64,000 nt of DNA from Ignavibacteriaceae bacterium (GTDB lineage Bacteria > Bacteroidota > Ignavibacteria > Ignavibacteriales > Ignavibacteriaceae), in the NCBI GenBank assembly GCA_023229425.1, contig JALNZG010000004.1, forward strand, positions 124,001 to 188,000. Direction: 5' to 3'. Numbering within the stretch: the first letter of the stretch is position 1; every line of letters starts with the position of its first letter. The translations under genes and the position numbers were made by a program. The notes under the pieces were generated by a model, which saw nothing but the letters and a program-made list of their open reading frames with translations, had not been told where the DNA came from and ran no database searches. Of the stretch, positions 18,517-26,252 are shown piece after piece.

Positions 18517-19939
18517 GAATTTCTTTTTCTAAAATTGATCCAAGCTGTAAAAGTTTTTCTTCTTCAAATTGATTTGCTAATAACTGCAAACCTATCGGCA
18601 GGTTGTTTTTATCTTTACCAATTGGAATGTTGATTCCAGGAATTCCGGCGAGATTTGCAGAGGTTGTAAAAATATCGCTTAAATACATCTCAATCGGATC
18701 GGTTGTTTTTTCACCCAACTTAAAAGCAGTAGTTGGAGTTGTGGGGGTTAGCAGAACATCAACTTGAGAAAAAGCGTTGATGAAATCTTCTTTTATCTTT
18801 CTTCTTACCTGTTGAGCTTTTTTATAATAAGCATCGTAATAACCGGATGATAAAACATAAGTTCCAAGCATAATTCTGCGCTTTACTTCATTTCCAAATC
18901 CTTCTGAGCGGGAAGCTTTGTACATTTTTACTAATGATGAACTTTGTTTCGAACGGTATCCATATCTCGCTCCATCAAATCGGGCAAGATTTGAAGAAGC
19001 TTCAGCCGTTGTTAAAATGTAATATGTTGCAATCGCAAACTCTGTGTGGGGAAGGGAAATATCTTCAACTGAGAAATTCATTTCTTTTAATTTATGAATT
19101 ACCAATTCAATTTGTTTTTTTATTTCAGAAGATAATCCTTCGGCAAAATATTCTTTCGGAATTCCGATTTTTAATTTCTGTTGATTATTGTTGATCAAAT
19201 TTGAGTATGATTTATTTTCTGTGTTGATTGAAGTTGAATCGTTTTTATCATATCCGGAAAGTACTTCCAAAACCAGAGCAATATCTTCAATCGAATTCGC
19301 AAACGGACCAATACTGTCAAAAGAAGATGCGAATGCGGTTAATCCAAAACGGGAGACGAGCCCATAGGTTGGTTTCAATCCGTAAATCCCGCAGAATGCC
19401 GCAGGCTGGCGAATTGAGCCGCCTGTATCTGTCCCTAAAGAAATATCACAAAGATTTGCCGCAACTGCAGCAGCCGATCCACCGCTTGAACCGCCGGTAA
19501 CACGGGTTTCGTCAACCGGATTTTTTACCGCACCGAATGCGGAATTTTCATTCGATGATCCCATTGCAAATTCATCACAGTTTGTTTTGCCAATAATAAT
19601 AGCATCTTCGTCAAGTAATTTTTGTACTGCTGTTGCCGTGTAAAGTGAAGTAAAGTTTTCTAAAATTTTTGAGGAGCAGGTAAGCGGTTTATCTTTTATA
19701 GCAAGCACATCTTTTACGGCAACGACCATTCCAGCAAGTTTACCGTGCGAGCCGCATGCAATTTTCTGTTCAACTTCGTTTGCTTTTTGCAAAGCTTCTT
19801 CGGCAAAAAGGAAAGTAAAAGCATTTAAATTTTTTCGTTCTTCAATTCTTGAAAGAAAACTCGTGACATTTTCTACTAAAGACAATTTGCCTTCTTTAAG
19901 AAGTCGTAATTTTTCGCTATAATTTTTATAAGTAATCAA
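18506..19939 (-). CDS. gatA: Aspartyl/glutamyl-tRNA amidotransferase subunit A
   Basis: GatA is the glutaminase subunit that supplies ammonia for converting mischarged Glu-tRNA(Gln) or Asp-tRNA(Asn). It has 477 residues with the amidase signature and the Ser-cisSer-Lys triad visible as K76 (VAVKDV), S151 (GGSSGGSAAA) and S175 (TDTGGSIRQP). gatB and gatC are not in the window, so the genes are dispersed. It is last in a minus-strand run, with tatA 39 bases upstream. Confidence 0.94.
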   Translation of the reverse strand: MITYKNYSEKLRLLKEGKLSLVENVTSFLSRIEERKNLNAFTFLFAEEALQKANEVEQKIACGSHGKLAGMVVAVKDVLAIKDKPLTCSSKILENFTSLYTATAVQKLLDEDAIIIGKTNCDEFAMGSSNENSAFGAVKNPVDETRVTGGSSGGSAAAVAANLCDISLGTDTGGSIRQPAAFCGIYGLKPTYGLVSRFGLTAFASSFDSIGPFANSIEDIALVLEVLSGYDKNDSTSINTENKSYSNLINNNQQKLKIGIPKEYFAEGLSSEIKKQIELVIHKLKEMNFSVEDISLPHTEFAIATYYILTTAEASSNLARFDGARYGYRSKQSSSLVKMYKASRSEGFGNEVKRRIMLGTYVLSSGYYDAYYKKAQQVRRKIKEDFINAFSQVDVLLTPTTPTTAFKLGEKTTDPIEMYLSDIFTTSANLAGIPGINIPIGKDKNNLPIGLQLLANQFEEEKLLQLGSILEKEILIN

Positions 19940-19978
19940 AAAATCCTCTTGCAGTTTTAGAATAGGAAAGTGTGCGGG

Positions 19979-20158
19979 TTATTTCTTATCATCAACTGAA
20001 TTTTTAATTTCTTCTTCAACTTCGTTAAGAGATTTTTTAAAATCTTTAATCCCTTTTCCGACGCTTTGCATCAGTTCAGGAAGTTTTTTCGGACCGAAGA
20101 GAAGAAGAGCAACTACTGCAATTACAATAATTTCCGTTGCACCGATATTGCCAAACAT
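19979..20158 (-). CDS. tatA: Twin-arginine translocase subunit TatA (59 residues)
   Basis: I read this short gene directly from the minus strand: ATG at 20158, TAA at 19979, 59 codons. The protein begins MFGNIGATEIIVIAVVALLL, then FGPKKLPELMQSVGKGIKDF and an acidic tail. That is the standard TatA layout: one N-terminal TM helix, the FG hinge, a KKLPEL amphipathic helix and a charged C-terminus. It follows a second tatA by only three bases. Its length is within the range for TatA, but it is easily missed by length-filtered gene calling. No tatC is in the window. Confidence 0.92.
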   Translation of the reverse strand: MFGNIGATEIIVIAVVALLLFGPKKLPELMQSVGKGIKDFKKSLNEVEEEIKNSVDDKK

Positions 20159-20161
20159 AGG

Positions 20162-20356
20162 TTAATCTTTTTTGTCTGATGATTGATTCTTATCGGAGAT
20201 TTTATTCTCACCGGTTTCGTCTTTAATGGCTTTTTTAAATTCTTTCATTCCTTTGCCGATACCTTGTGCAAGCTCAGGAATTTTTTTAGCGCCAAATAAA
20301 AGCACTAACACAAACATGATGATGAGTATTTCGGGTAGTCCAATATTACTAAACAT
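20162..20356 (-). CDS. tatA: Twin-arginine translocase subunit TatA/E
   Basis: This 64-residue protein has a TM helix (about 6-22), the LLFGAKKIPELAQGIGKGMKEF hinge and amphipathic helix, and a charged, lysine-rich tail. TatA proteins oligomerise to form the pore for folded twin-arginine substrates. It is followed three bases later by a second, similar tatA. The pair may be a recent or functional duplication, with one copy possibly acting as TatB, although both look TatA-like. Confidence 0.93.
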   Translation of the reverse strand: MFSNIGLPEILIIMFVLVLLFGAKKIPELAQGIGKGMKEFKKAIKDETGENKISDKNQSSDKKD

Positions 20357-20367
20357 GATTGATCCTT

Positions 20368-21063
20368 CTAGTTAATAAAATTTTGTAATAAAGAATTAAA
20401 AATTTGCAAACCGTCGGTTTTGCCAAGCAAGACATCACTGCTTCTTTCAGGATGCGGCATCATACCAAAAACGTTTCCGTTTTTATTCATTAAACCGGCG
20501 ATGTTTTCTATTGAGCCGTTTGGATTGCAAGTTTCAGAAATTTCTCCTTTATCGGAAGAATATTTAAAAAGAATTTGATTATTCTTTTCTATCGATTTCA
20601 ACGTTTCTTCATCTGTAAAATAATTTCCATCGCCGTGCGCTATTGGTGTCATCAATGTTTTTTTCGCAAGAGATTTTGTCAATATTGAGTCTCCATTAAC
20701 TGCAGTAACATAAACATCTTTACAAACAAATTTCAAGTTTTTATTTTTGATTAATGTTCCGGGCAGCAGACCGGATTCAGTTAAAATTTGAAAGCCGTTA
20801 CAAATGCCAAACACTATTCCACCTTTGTTCGCAAAATCAATTACTGAATTCATTATCTGAGAGAGTTTGGCAACGGCGCCGGTTCTAATATAGTCGCCGT
20901 ACGAAAAACCGCCGGGTAAAATAATTACATCACAATTTTGTAAATCGGTATCCTTGTGCCAAAGATAAACCGTTTCCTGATCTAAAATATGTTTTAATAC
21001 ATTATACGAATCGTGATCGCAATTGGAGCCTGGAAAAACAACCACACCGAATTTAAGCCTCAT
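20368..21063 (-). CDS. purQ: Phosphoribosylformylglycinamidine synthase subunit I (glutaminase)
   Basis: PurQ hydrolyses glutamine to supply ammonia to PurL in the fourth step of purine synthesis. It has 231 residues and a class I amidotransferase triad: C88 in GICNGFQIL, and the C-terminal MPHPERSSD with His and Glu. The start at 21063 overlaps the purS 3' end by 11 bases. purL is not in the window. Confidence 0.95.
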   Translation of the reverse strand: MRLKFGVVVFPGSNCDHDSYNVLKHILDQETVYLWHKDTDLQNCDVIILPGGFSYGDYIRTGAVAKLSQIMNSVIDFANKGGIVFGICNGFQILTESGLLPGTLIKNKNLKFVCKDVYVTAVNGDSILTKSLAKKTLMTPIAHGDGNYFTDEETLKSIEKNNQILFKYSSDKGEISETCNPNGSIENIAGLMNKNGNVFGMMPHPERSSDVLLGKTDGLQIFNSLLQNFIN

Positions 21064-21310
21064 TAATTTTTTCTAAATTAATTTCAAAATCTTCCATTGT
21101 GGGATTACTTAAAAGTTTAACACAAAATTCGGAAACTTCCTGATTAGCGGTTTCTAAATCGGAAACATTAACAAGGAATTCAACTTGTTTATCAATTCTT
21201 ACATTCGTAATGTTTTTGAATCCGAGTAAAACAGCACCGTGTTCGGCGGCTTTCCCCTGTGGGTCCAATATGGATTTTTTCCGTTTTATAATAACTTTTG
21301 CTTGGTACAA
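21053..21310 (-). CDS. purS: Phosphoribosylformylglycinamidine synthase subunit PurS
   Basis: PurS is the small bridging subunit of the PurL-PurQ-PurS complex. It has 85 residues and the typical opening: an AKVIIKRKKSILDPQG strand followed by VLLGF and VRIDKQVEF. Its presence shows the small-PurL type of FGAM synthase, as in Gram-positives and many FCB bacteria. It overlaps purQ and follows pssA by eight bases. Confidence 0.94.
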   Translation of the reverse strand: MYQAKVIIKRKKSILDPQGKAAEHGAVLLGFKNITNVRIDKQVEFLVNVSDLETANQEVSEFCVKLLSNPTMEDFEINLEKINEA

Positions 21311-21318
21311 TGTAAGCC

Positions 21319-22041
21319 TTACTTATTTTTTTTTAACTTCAAATAAACTGAATTAAAAATACCAAAGAGAACAATGAAAAGAAAGATTAAGAAAATTGAT
21401 TTCCCATTGGTTAACAAAAGCGACACTACACTAATGATAATAAAAGAAAAATGAAATGGCTTTTCCTTAACTCCGCGTACGGTAAGATGGGGTAAAGTTT
21501 CATATCGAAATCTGCTGACCATCAGGAATGATAGTGTGAGAACAAGTGCACTAGTATAAAAACTATATGAAGAAGACAAATAATTGTCGGTTGTAAATAC
21601 TAGAATATACGCGGCGATGGTTAATGCAGCGGTCGGGATGGGCAACCCCACGAAATATTCTTTTTTAAATCCTACTAATTGGGTATTGAATCTTGCTAAT
21701 CTGAAAGCTCCGCACAATAAAAAAATTCCGGCAAAGATAATTCCAAGAGTGTCTAATCTTTTTAATCCGATTTCATAAATTAAAAAAGCCGGTGCGACAC
21801 CAAAACTAACGACATCGGAAAGTGAATCAAGCTCAACACCAAATTGGCTACTGGATTTTGTAATTCTAGCGGCAACTCCGTCGAGGGCATCAAAGATAGC
21901 TGCTGCGCCAATCAGCCATGCGGCTAAAACGTAATTTTGCTGTGCTATTTCTAATATTGACAAAAATCCACAAAGGAGATTTAGAGATGTAAACGAATTT
22001 GGAAAAATTCGTTTTGTTGGTTTCATGCTTTGTAATGTCAT
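21319..22041 (-). CDS. pssA: CDP-diacylglycerol-serine O-phosphatidyltransferase
   Basis: PssA makes phosphatidylserine from CDP-diacylglycerol and serine in the inner membrane. It has 240 residues and about seven to eight hydrophobic helices. The CDP-alcohol phosphotransferase motif is intact: DALDGVAAR, then G and two Asp in FGVELDSLSDVVSFG. It overlaps the psd stop by four bases, so the two steps to phosphatidylethanolamine are co-translated. Confidence 0.94.
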   Translation of the reverse strand: MTLQSMKPTKRIFPNSFTSLNLLCGFLSILEIAQQNYVLAAWLIGAAAIFDALDGVAARITKSSSQFGVELDSLSDVVSFGVAPAFLIYEIGLKRLDTLGIIFAGIFLLCGAFRLARFNTQLVGFKKEYFVGLPIPTAALTIAAYILVFTTDNYLSSSYSFYTSALVLTLSFLMVSRFRYETLPHLTVRGVKEKPFHFSFIIISVVSLLLTNGKSIFLIFLFIVLFGIFNSVYLKLKKNK

Positions 22042-22697
22042 TTCATCCGCCTTTGGCGGACAAATAAAATAGTTTCTCCAGCAAAAACAGGATCTCCTTT
22101 TTTTAATGAAGTTGTAAAAGTTTCTGGAACAATAACATCAACCCGACTGCCAAATTTAATCATTCCAAATCTTTTTCCAACAACCACGGTATCACCTAAT
22201 TTAAGTTCCGAAACAATTCTTCTTGCAACGAAACCTGCAATTTGCGTATAGAGCACTTTTCCAGTTTTGCCCGTTATTCCGATTTCATTTCTTTCATTTT
22301 TTTCTGAAGCTTTGTCATCATAAGCAACTAAATATTCTCCCTTGTAGTATTGCAAATATTCAACTTTACCTGTAATCGGAATTCGGTTAACATGAACATT
22401 GAGAGGAGACATAAAGATCGAAATTTGTTTTGCTTTTCCCTTTATGAATTTTTCTTCCGTTACTTCTTTAACAAAAAGGATTGTGCCGTCAGCTGGGGAG
22501 ATCACAATATTTTCACCGTCTGGTGTTATGCGTTCGGGATCGCGAAAAAAATTTAGCGTAAAAACAAGTAAAAAAATTGCCAGCGCCGAAAGTAAAATCC
22601 TTACAGGAACCGAGTTGATGAAAAAACTTGTTGTTGCGAGTATCAGGCAAATTACCAGAACTAGACTTATTGTATTGTATCCGTATTTCGTAAACAT
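22038..22697 (-). CDS. psd: Phosphatidylserine decarboxylase proenzyme (Psd-A type)
   Basis: This protein of 219 residues decarboxylates phosphatidylserine to phosphatidylethanolamine. Two N-terminal hydrophobic segments anchor it. The beta-sheet domain has ISPADGTILFV, FMSPLNVHVNRIP and the self-cleavage motif KFGSRVD, where the Gly-Ser bond is cut to make the pyruvoyl group. The small size and FGSR motif fit the soluble/archaeal-like Psd-A class. The last codons lie in a perfect palindrome (see 22046-22060). It abuts the PurC-like gene upstream with no gap. Confidence 0.94.
   Translation of the reverse strand: MFTKYGYNTISLVLVICLILATTSFFINSVPVRILLSALAIFLLVFTLNFFRDPERITPDGENIVISPADGTILFVKEVTEEKFIKGKAKQISIFMSPLNVHVNRIPITGKVEYLQYYKGEYLVAYDDKASEKNERNEIGITGKTGKVLYTQIAGFVARRIVSELKLGDTVVVGKRFGMIKFGSRVDVIVPETFTTSLKKGDPVFAGETILFVRQRRMK
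22046..22060. repeat. Perfect palindrome within the psd 3' end
   Basis: TCCGCC TTT GGCGGA forms a perfect 6-base stem with a 3-base loop, GC-rich in AT-rich surroundings. It encodes the last residues of Psd (RQRR) and sits five bases before the pssA start on the coding strand. It may be a dispersed palindromic repeat that has extended the coding sequence, or an mRNA stem between the two genes. Confidence 0.5.
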
Positions 22698-23366
22698 TTA
22701 ACGTTGTACACTTTCTTGAAAAAGTTCTAAATATTTTTTAATTGATGAAGGAGTTGATAACTCAAACTCATTTTCCGGCTCATCTTTCGGGAGAAGTTTT
22801 ATGAGATGAGGAGAAAACTGACCAAGTAAAACAACTTTTTCTCCGCACTTGCCGAAAGTGCAATTCATTTCGCTTAAAAAAAGGTTCCTTCTCTCAAAGA
22901 AGGATTTGAGGATGACATTTACTTTAGTGGCTATCCTTCCCATCATTTTAAAATCTGCCAAAGGAAGAATATTAAAAGAAATAATGTGGTGGTCGTTTAG
23001 TTGGTAATTAGAATCCTCACTTAGATAGTTTTCAAAAACAGGAACTTGAAGCGGAGTATTTTTTGTTAAAGAAAATACTTTCTCAATATCATTATTGCTG
23101 GCATTTAAAATTTTTATATAAACAGGAAGAACCGTTACAGATGAAAATTTTAGATTACCGTTTTCAAGAGTATGTTCAAACGCTGTTGGAATATGGTATT
23201 CTTTCACATATTCGTGAAAAAAAGCATTTACCTTAGCGGAGAGTACTCCGTAGTCTTTAATTTTTTTCTTGATTTTTTCGTCGATAACGAAAAAATCGTC
23301 AAACGTCATTTCTGTAACGATTTTGTTTTTTCCTTTCAGTGAAATGCTGATGAACCTCTGGCTCAC
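22698..23366 (-). CDS. Degenerate PurC-like (SAICAR synthetase fold) protein
   Basis: This 222-residue protein begins with GTG at 23366. Its order of segments follows PurC: LKGKNKIV near the start, VNAFFHEYVKEYHIPTAF where PurC has its ISxxLFExLxxxGIxTHF, VLPVYIKI where it has PLEVVVRN, then LADFKMMGRIATKVNVIL and LLGQFSPHLIKLL. The two PurC signatures are lost: PLEVVVR...GS becomes PVYIKI...ND, and DxKxEFG becomes EMNCTFG. I infer the fold without normal SAICAR synthetase activity. It is the first gene of the run containing psd, pssA, purS and purQ. The match is from memory of the family and needs a profile search. Confidence 0.6.
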   Translation of the reverse strand: MSQRFISISLKGKNKIVTEMTFDDFFVIDEKIKKKIKDYGVLSAKVNAFFHEYVKEYHIPTAFEHTLENGNLKFSSVTVLPVYIKILNASNNDIEKVFSLTKNTPLQVPVFENYLSEDSNYQLNDHHIISFNILPLADFKMMGRIATKVNVILKSFFERRNLFLSEMNCTFGKCGEKVVLLGQFSPHLIKLLPKDEPENEFELSTPSSIKKYLELFQESVQR

Positions 23367-23462
23367 AGTATTTGAAATTTTGTTGGTACAATATAAATGA
23401 TGTTAGGCAAAAATTTATCAAAAAATTATAAAATCAAAGTATAAAAAGTCAATTGATTGTTT

Positions 23463-23470
23463 TATATTTG
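23463..23470 (+). promoter_or_regulatory. Bacteroidetes-type -7 element upstream of ybaB
   Basis: TATATTTG matches the Bacteroidetes housekeeping -7 consensus TAnnTTTG. It lies 44 bases before the ybaB start, in the 147-base divergent region between the PurC-like gene and ybaB. No TTG sits at the ideal -33 distance; the nearest are closer. This is the best promoter match seen in the window. Confidence 0.45.
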
Positions 23471-23513
23471 CACAAAAATTAATACAAATGCTTAAAAACA
23501 GTTCGGAGGTTCA

Positions 23514-23840
23514 ATGAAAGGTGGAATGCAGGATATGCTTCGCCAGGTTCAGAAGTTACAGGAAGAAATGCAGAAGACCCAAGCCGGGTTAGCTAATAGA
23601 ACCGTTACAGCGGAAGCCGGCGGTGGTATTATAAAAGCAGTTGCAAGCGGAAACAAAAAAATTGTTTCAATTGAGATTGATAAACAAGTCATCAACCCTG
23701 ACGAGAAGGAATTTTTGGAAGACTTGGTTGTTGCCGCAGTTAATAAAGCCCTAGAATCCGCTGAGAAAATGTCGGAAGATGAAATGGGAAAACTGACAAA
23801 GGGAATGATCCCTCCCGGTTTAAACATCCCGGGGTTTTAA
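23514..23840 (+). CDS. ybaB: YbaB/EbfC nucleoid-associated protein
   Basis: This 108-residue YbaB/EbfC-family protein is a small dimeric DNA-binding protein commonly encoded next to recR. It has an N-terminal helix (MLRQVQKLQEEMQKTQ), the central EAGGGIIKAVASGNKKIVSI sheet and a C-terminal helix with the PPGLNIPGF tail. A strong ribosome binding site (GGAGG) lies upstream. recR starts at the very next base after its stop. Confidence 0.93.
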   Translation: MKGGMQDMLRQVQKLQEEMQKTQAGLANRTVTAEAGGGIIKAVASGNKKIVSIEIDKQVINPDEKEFLEDLVVAAVNKALESAEKMSEDEMGKLTKGMIPPGLNIPGF

Positions 23841-24437
23841 GTGAATATTTCCGAACCATTGCAGATTGCTATAGAAGAATTCAGCAAATTCCCGGGAATC
23901 GGAAAGAAAACCGCCCAGAGATTGTCTCTTTATCTTTTAAAAAAGCCAAACGATGAAGTTGAAAAACTTATCGAGGCAATTTCTAATCTGAAACATAAAT
24001 TAAAATTTTGTTCTGTCTGTTTTAATATAACGGAATTTGATGTTTGCGAAATTTGTACAAGCACAAAGAGAGATAATTCAGTTATTTGTATTGTTGAAGA
24101 AGCCAGTGATATTATAGCCATTGAAAGAACTAACGAGTTTAACGGTGTTTATCATGTCCTTTCCGGAGTACTATCTCCGTTAAGCGGAATTGGACCGGAG
24201 TCACTAAAAATTAATGAACTTCTCAATAGACTTAAAAACCAGGAAGTTTCTGAAATTATTCTTGCATTAAATCCTGATACAGAAGGAGATGCTACCTCTC
24301 TTTATCTTGGGAAATTACTTCAACCGCTAAATATTAAAGTAACACGAATTGCACGTGGTTTGCCCATTGGCGGCGATTTAGAATTTGCCGATGAAGCTAC
24401 AATTGCGCGCGCCGTCTCTAACAGAGGCCTTCTTTAA
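23841..24437 (+). CDS. recR: Recombination mediator RecR
   Basis: RecR works with RecF and RecO to load RecA on gapped DNA. It has 198 residues and starts with GTG directly after the ybaB stop. A helix-hairpin-helix (FPGIGKKTAQRL) is followed by a four-Cys zinc finger (CSVC and CEIC), a Toprim domain (ICIVEEASD) and the Walker-like C-terminus with GLPIGGDLEFAD. Its last base is shared with the next ATG (TAATG). Confidence 0.95.
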   Translation: MNISEPLQIAIEEFSKFPGIGKKTAQRLSLYLLKKPNDEVEKLIEAISNLKHKLKFCSVCFNITEFDVCEICTSTKRDNSVICIVEEASDIIAIERTNEFNGVYHVLSGVLSPLSGIGPESLKINELLNRLKNQEVSEIILALNPDTEGDATSLYLGKLLQPLNIKVTRIARGLPIGGDLEFADEATIARAVSNRGLL

Positions 24438-25177
24438 TGAAACGTTGGTTTGAAGAATGGTTCGAATCGGAAGAATATTTGACCGTTTACAAGCACAGAA
24501 ATAATGAAGAAGCAGAAACTTTAATTTCTTTTATACTCGGTAAGGTTAATCTATCCGGTAAGGCAAAAGTTTTAGATTTAGGTTGTGGAGCGGGTCGGCA
24601 TGCTTTACTATTGGCGAAAATGGGTTTTCAAGTTACCGGAGTTGACCAAAGTGCAAAACTTCTTTCGGTAGCTGTTGATGAGGCAAAAAAAAATGGTTTG
24701 CATGCAAAGTTCATTAAAGATGATATTCGCACAGTCTTTTTTTCTGAGAAGTTTGAATTAATTCTTAACGTTTTTACAAGTTTTGGTTATTTTGATAGAG
24801 ATGAAGACAATTTTGCACTTTTCGCAAATGTAGAAAAACTCCTTTCCGAAGATGGAATTTTTGTCTTCGATTTTCTCAATGCAGAATATGTAAAAGAAAA
24901 TTTGATCCCGTTCTCAAAAAATATGATAGATGATATGGTTATTGAGCAGACAAGGAAAATTGAAGGAAATAACGTAGTTAAACAAATTGTACTTATTCAA
25001 AATGGAAATAGGAAAAACTATCGTGAGTCGGTCCGCCTTTATTCTAAAAAAGAATTGTTTAACGCGTTGACCAAAAACAACTTGTCGACTGAAATAATTT
25101 TTGGAAGTTACACCGGAGATGCATTTAACGAAATATCTTCATCTAGATTAATACTCTTATGCAAAAAAAAAAATTAG
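24437..25177 (+). CDS. Class I SAM-dependent methyltransferase
   Basis: This 246-residue protein has a Rossmann methyltransferase core: SAM-binding LDLGCGAGRHALLLA, GVDQSAKLL, and a central FTSFGYFD motif in place of a catalytic signature. It is translationally coupled to recR (one-base overlap) and overlaps the next lipoprotein gene by 19 bases. The methyl acceptor is unknown. Confidence 0.85.
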   Translation: MKRWFEEWFESEEYLTVYKHRNNEEAETLISFILGKVNLSGKAKVLDLGCGAGRHALLLAKMGFQVTGVDQSAKLLSVAVDEAKKNGLHAKFIKDDIRTVFFSEKFELILNVFTSFGYFDRDEDNFALFANVEKLLSEDGIFVFDFLNAEYVKENLIPFSKNMIDDMVIEQTRKIEGNNVVKQIVLIQNGNRKNYRESVRLYSKKELFNALTKNNLSTEIIFGSYTGDAFNEISSSRLILLCKKKN

Positions 25178-25749
25178 TCTCTCTTTTCTTTTTAATTATT
25201 TTTTTTAATGGTTGCGATTTATTTAATACACGCGATCCTGAGCAGCCAGTACAACCGCGTTCTAATTACAAATCAGCAGTCACACCGGAAATTTTACTGG
25301 AAAATTTCACGAATTCATTATCCGAAAAAAATGTTCAAAACTATTTGAACTGTTTTTCAGATTCTTCTTTTTCAGGGAAAGAATATCAATTTATTCCTTC
25401 CGCAGGATCAAGTTCAAAGTATCCGGTTTTACTTAACGGATGGTCGAAGAAAAGCGAAGAACAATTTCTCAATAATTTAATTTCTCATATTGGAAAGGAT
25501 CTGCCAATTACCTTTACAAAAAACAATGAGAGTTCTTCCTTCTCAGGTGACAACAGCATAGCTTATTCGGCAAGTTATTTTCTTGTGGTTCCTCGTATTG
25601 ATGGCATTCCAAAAAATTATGAAGGTGACCTTCAATTTTATTTGATTCGTGATTCGCGCGAGATATGGTCAATTTATTTGTGGCGCGATATTGAAAGTTC
25701 GCAACATGATAGCTGGAGTGAGTTGAAAGGTTTTTATTCACCAAATTGA
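25159..25749 (+). CDS. Lipoprotein of unknown function (NTF2-like?)
   Basis: This 196-residue protein has a type II signal peptide ending in FFNGC (Cys 20), followed by a proline-rich linker. The rest has a small alpha/beta pattern (an N-terminal helix with NFTNSLSEKNVQNYLNCF, a middle W, and terminal SIYLWRDIE) that resembles an NTF2-like cone. This is inferred from pattern only. It starts inside the methyltransferase gene and is followed two bases later by a lipoprotein of similar layout. It is probably anchored in the periplasm or outer membrane. Confidence 0.65.
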   Translation: MQKKKLVSLFFLIIFFNGCDLFNTRDPEQPVQPRSNYKSAVTPEILLENFTNSLSEKNVQNYLNCFSDSSFSGKEYQFIPSAGSSSKYPVLLNGWSKKSEEQFLNNLISHIGKDLPITFTKNNESSSFSGDNSIAYSASYFLVVPRIDGIPKNYEGDLQFYLIRDSREIWSIYLWRDIESSQHDSWSELKGFYSPN

Positions 25750-25750
25750 A

Positions 25751-26251
25751 ATGAAAAAAATTATTTTAATTTTATTTTTTTTTATCAGCATCGCCGGATG
25801 TAAAAATCCTTTTGCTCCTTCGTTAGATGGGAGCGAATCAACGGGATCGGCAGTTGACTTAACCAAAATTGAAAGCGTTTTTCAAAATTTGCAAAATGCC
25901 TACACGTTTCATGATACAACAATTTATGGACAAATCCTTAGCGACGATTTTTTGTTTTCTTATCGCGATTATGATTTAAGTTTCGATGTAAGTTGGGGAA
26001 GAGAAGAGGAAATGAAAGTTTCTTACGGACTATTTCAAAATGCCGAGCGGCTCGATTTAATTTGGAATAATATTATTGCTTCAACCGAGGATTCTTCCGA
26101 AGCAAATATTGTTCGGGGCTTTAACTTAACAATAACTTTTAATCCGACAGACATTATACGAGTTGACGGGAGAGTAAATGTAAGCTTGAAAAGACAAGCA
26201 ACTTCCGGAAAGTGGAAATTAATAAGATGGATAGACGAATCGAATTTTTAA
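25751..26251 (+). CDS. Lipoprotein of unknown function (NTF2-like?)
   Basis: This 166-residue protein has a clear lipobox (SIAGC, Cys 17) followed by KNPFAP. The mature part begins with a helix (VFQNLQNAYTFHD), then DDFLFSY, a central conserved-looking WGREEEM and a C-terminal KWKLIRWIDE. That layout is like the preceding lipoprotein and like NTF2-like folds. The two may be diverged paralogues. The ftsX start follows one base later. Confidence 0.68.
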   Translation: MKKIILILFFFISIAGCKNPFAPSLDGSESTGSAVDLTKIESVFQNLQNAYTFHDTTIYGQILSDDFLFSYRDYDLSFDVSWGREEEMKVSYGLFQNAERLDLIWNNIIASTEDSSEANIVRGFNLTITFNPTDIIRVDGRVNVSLKRQATSGKWKLIRWIDESNF

Positions 26252-26252
26252 G

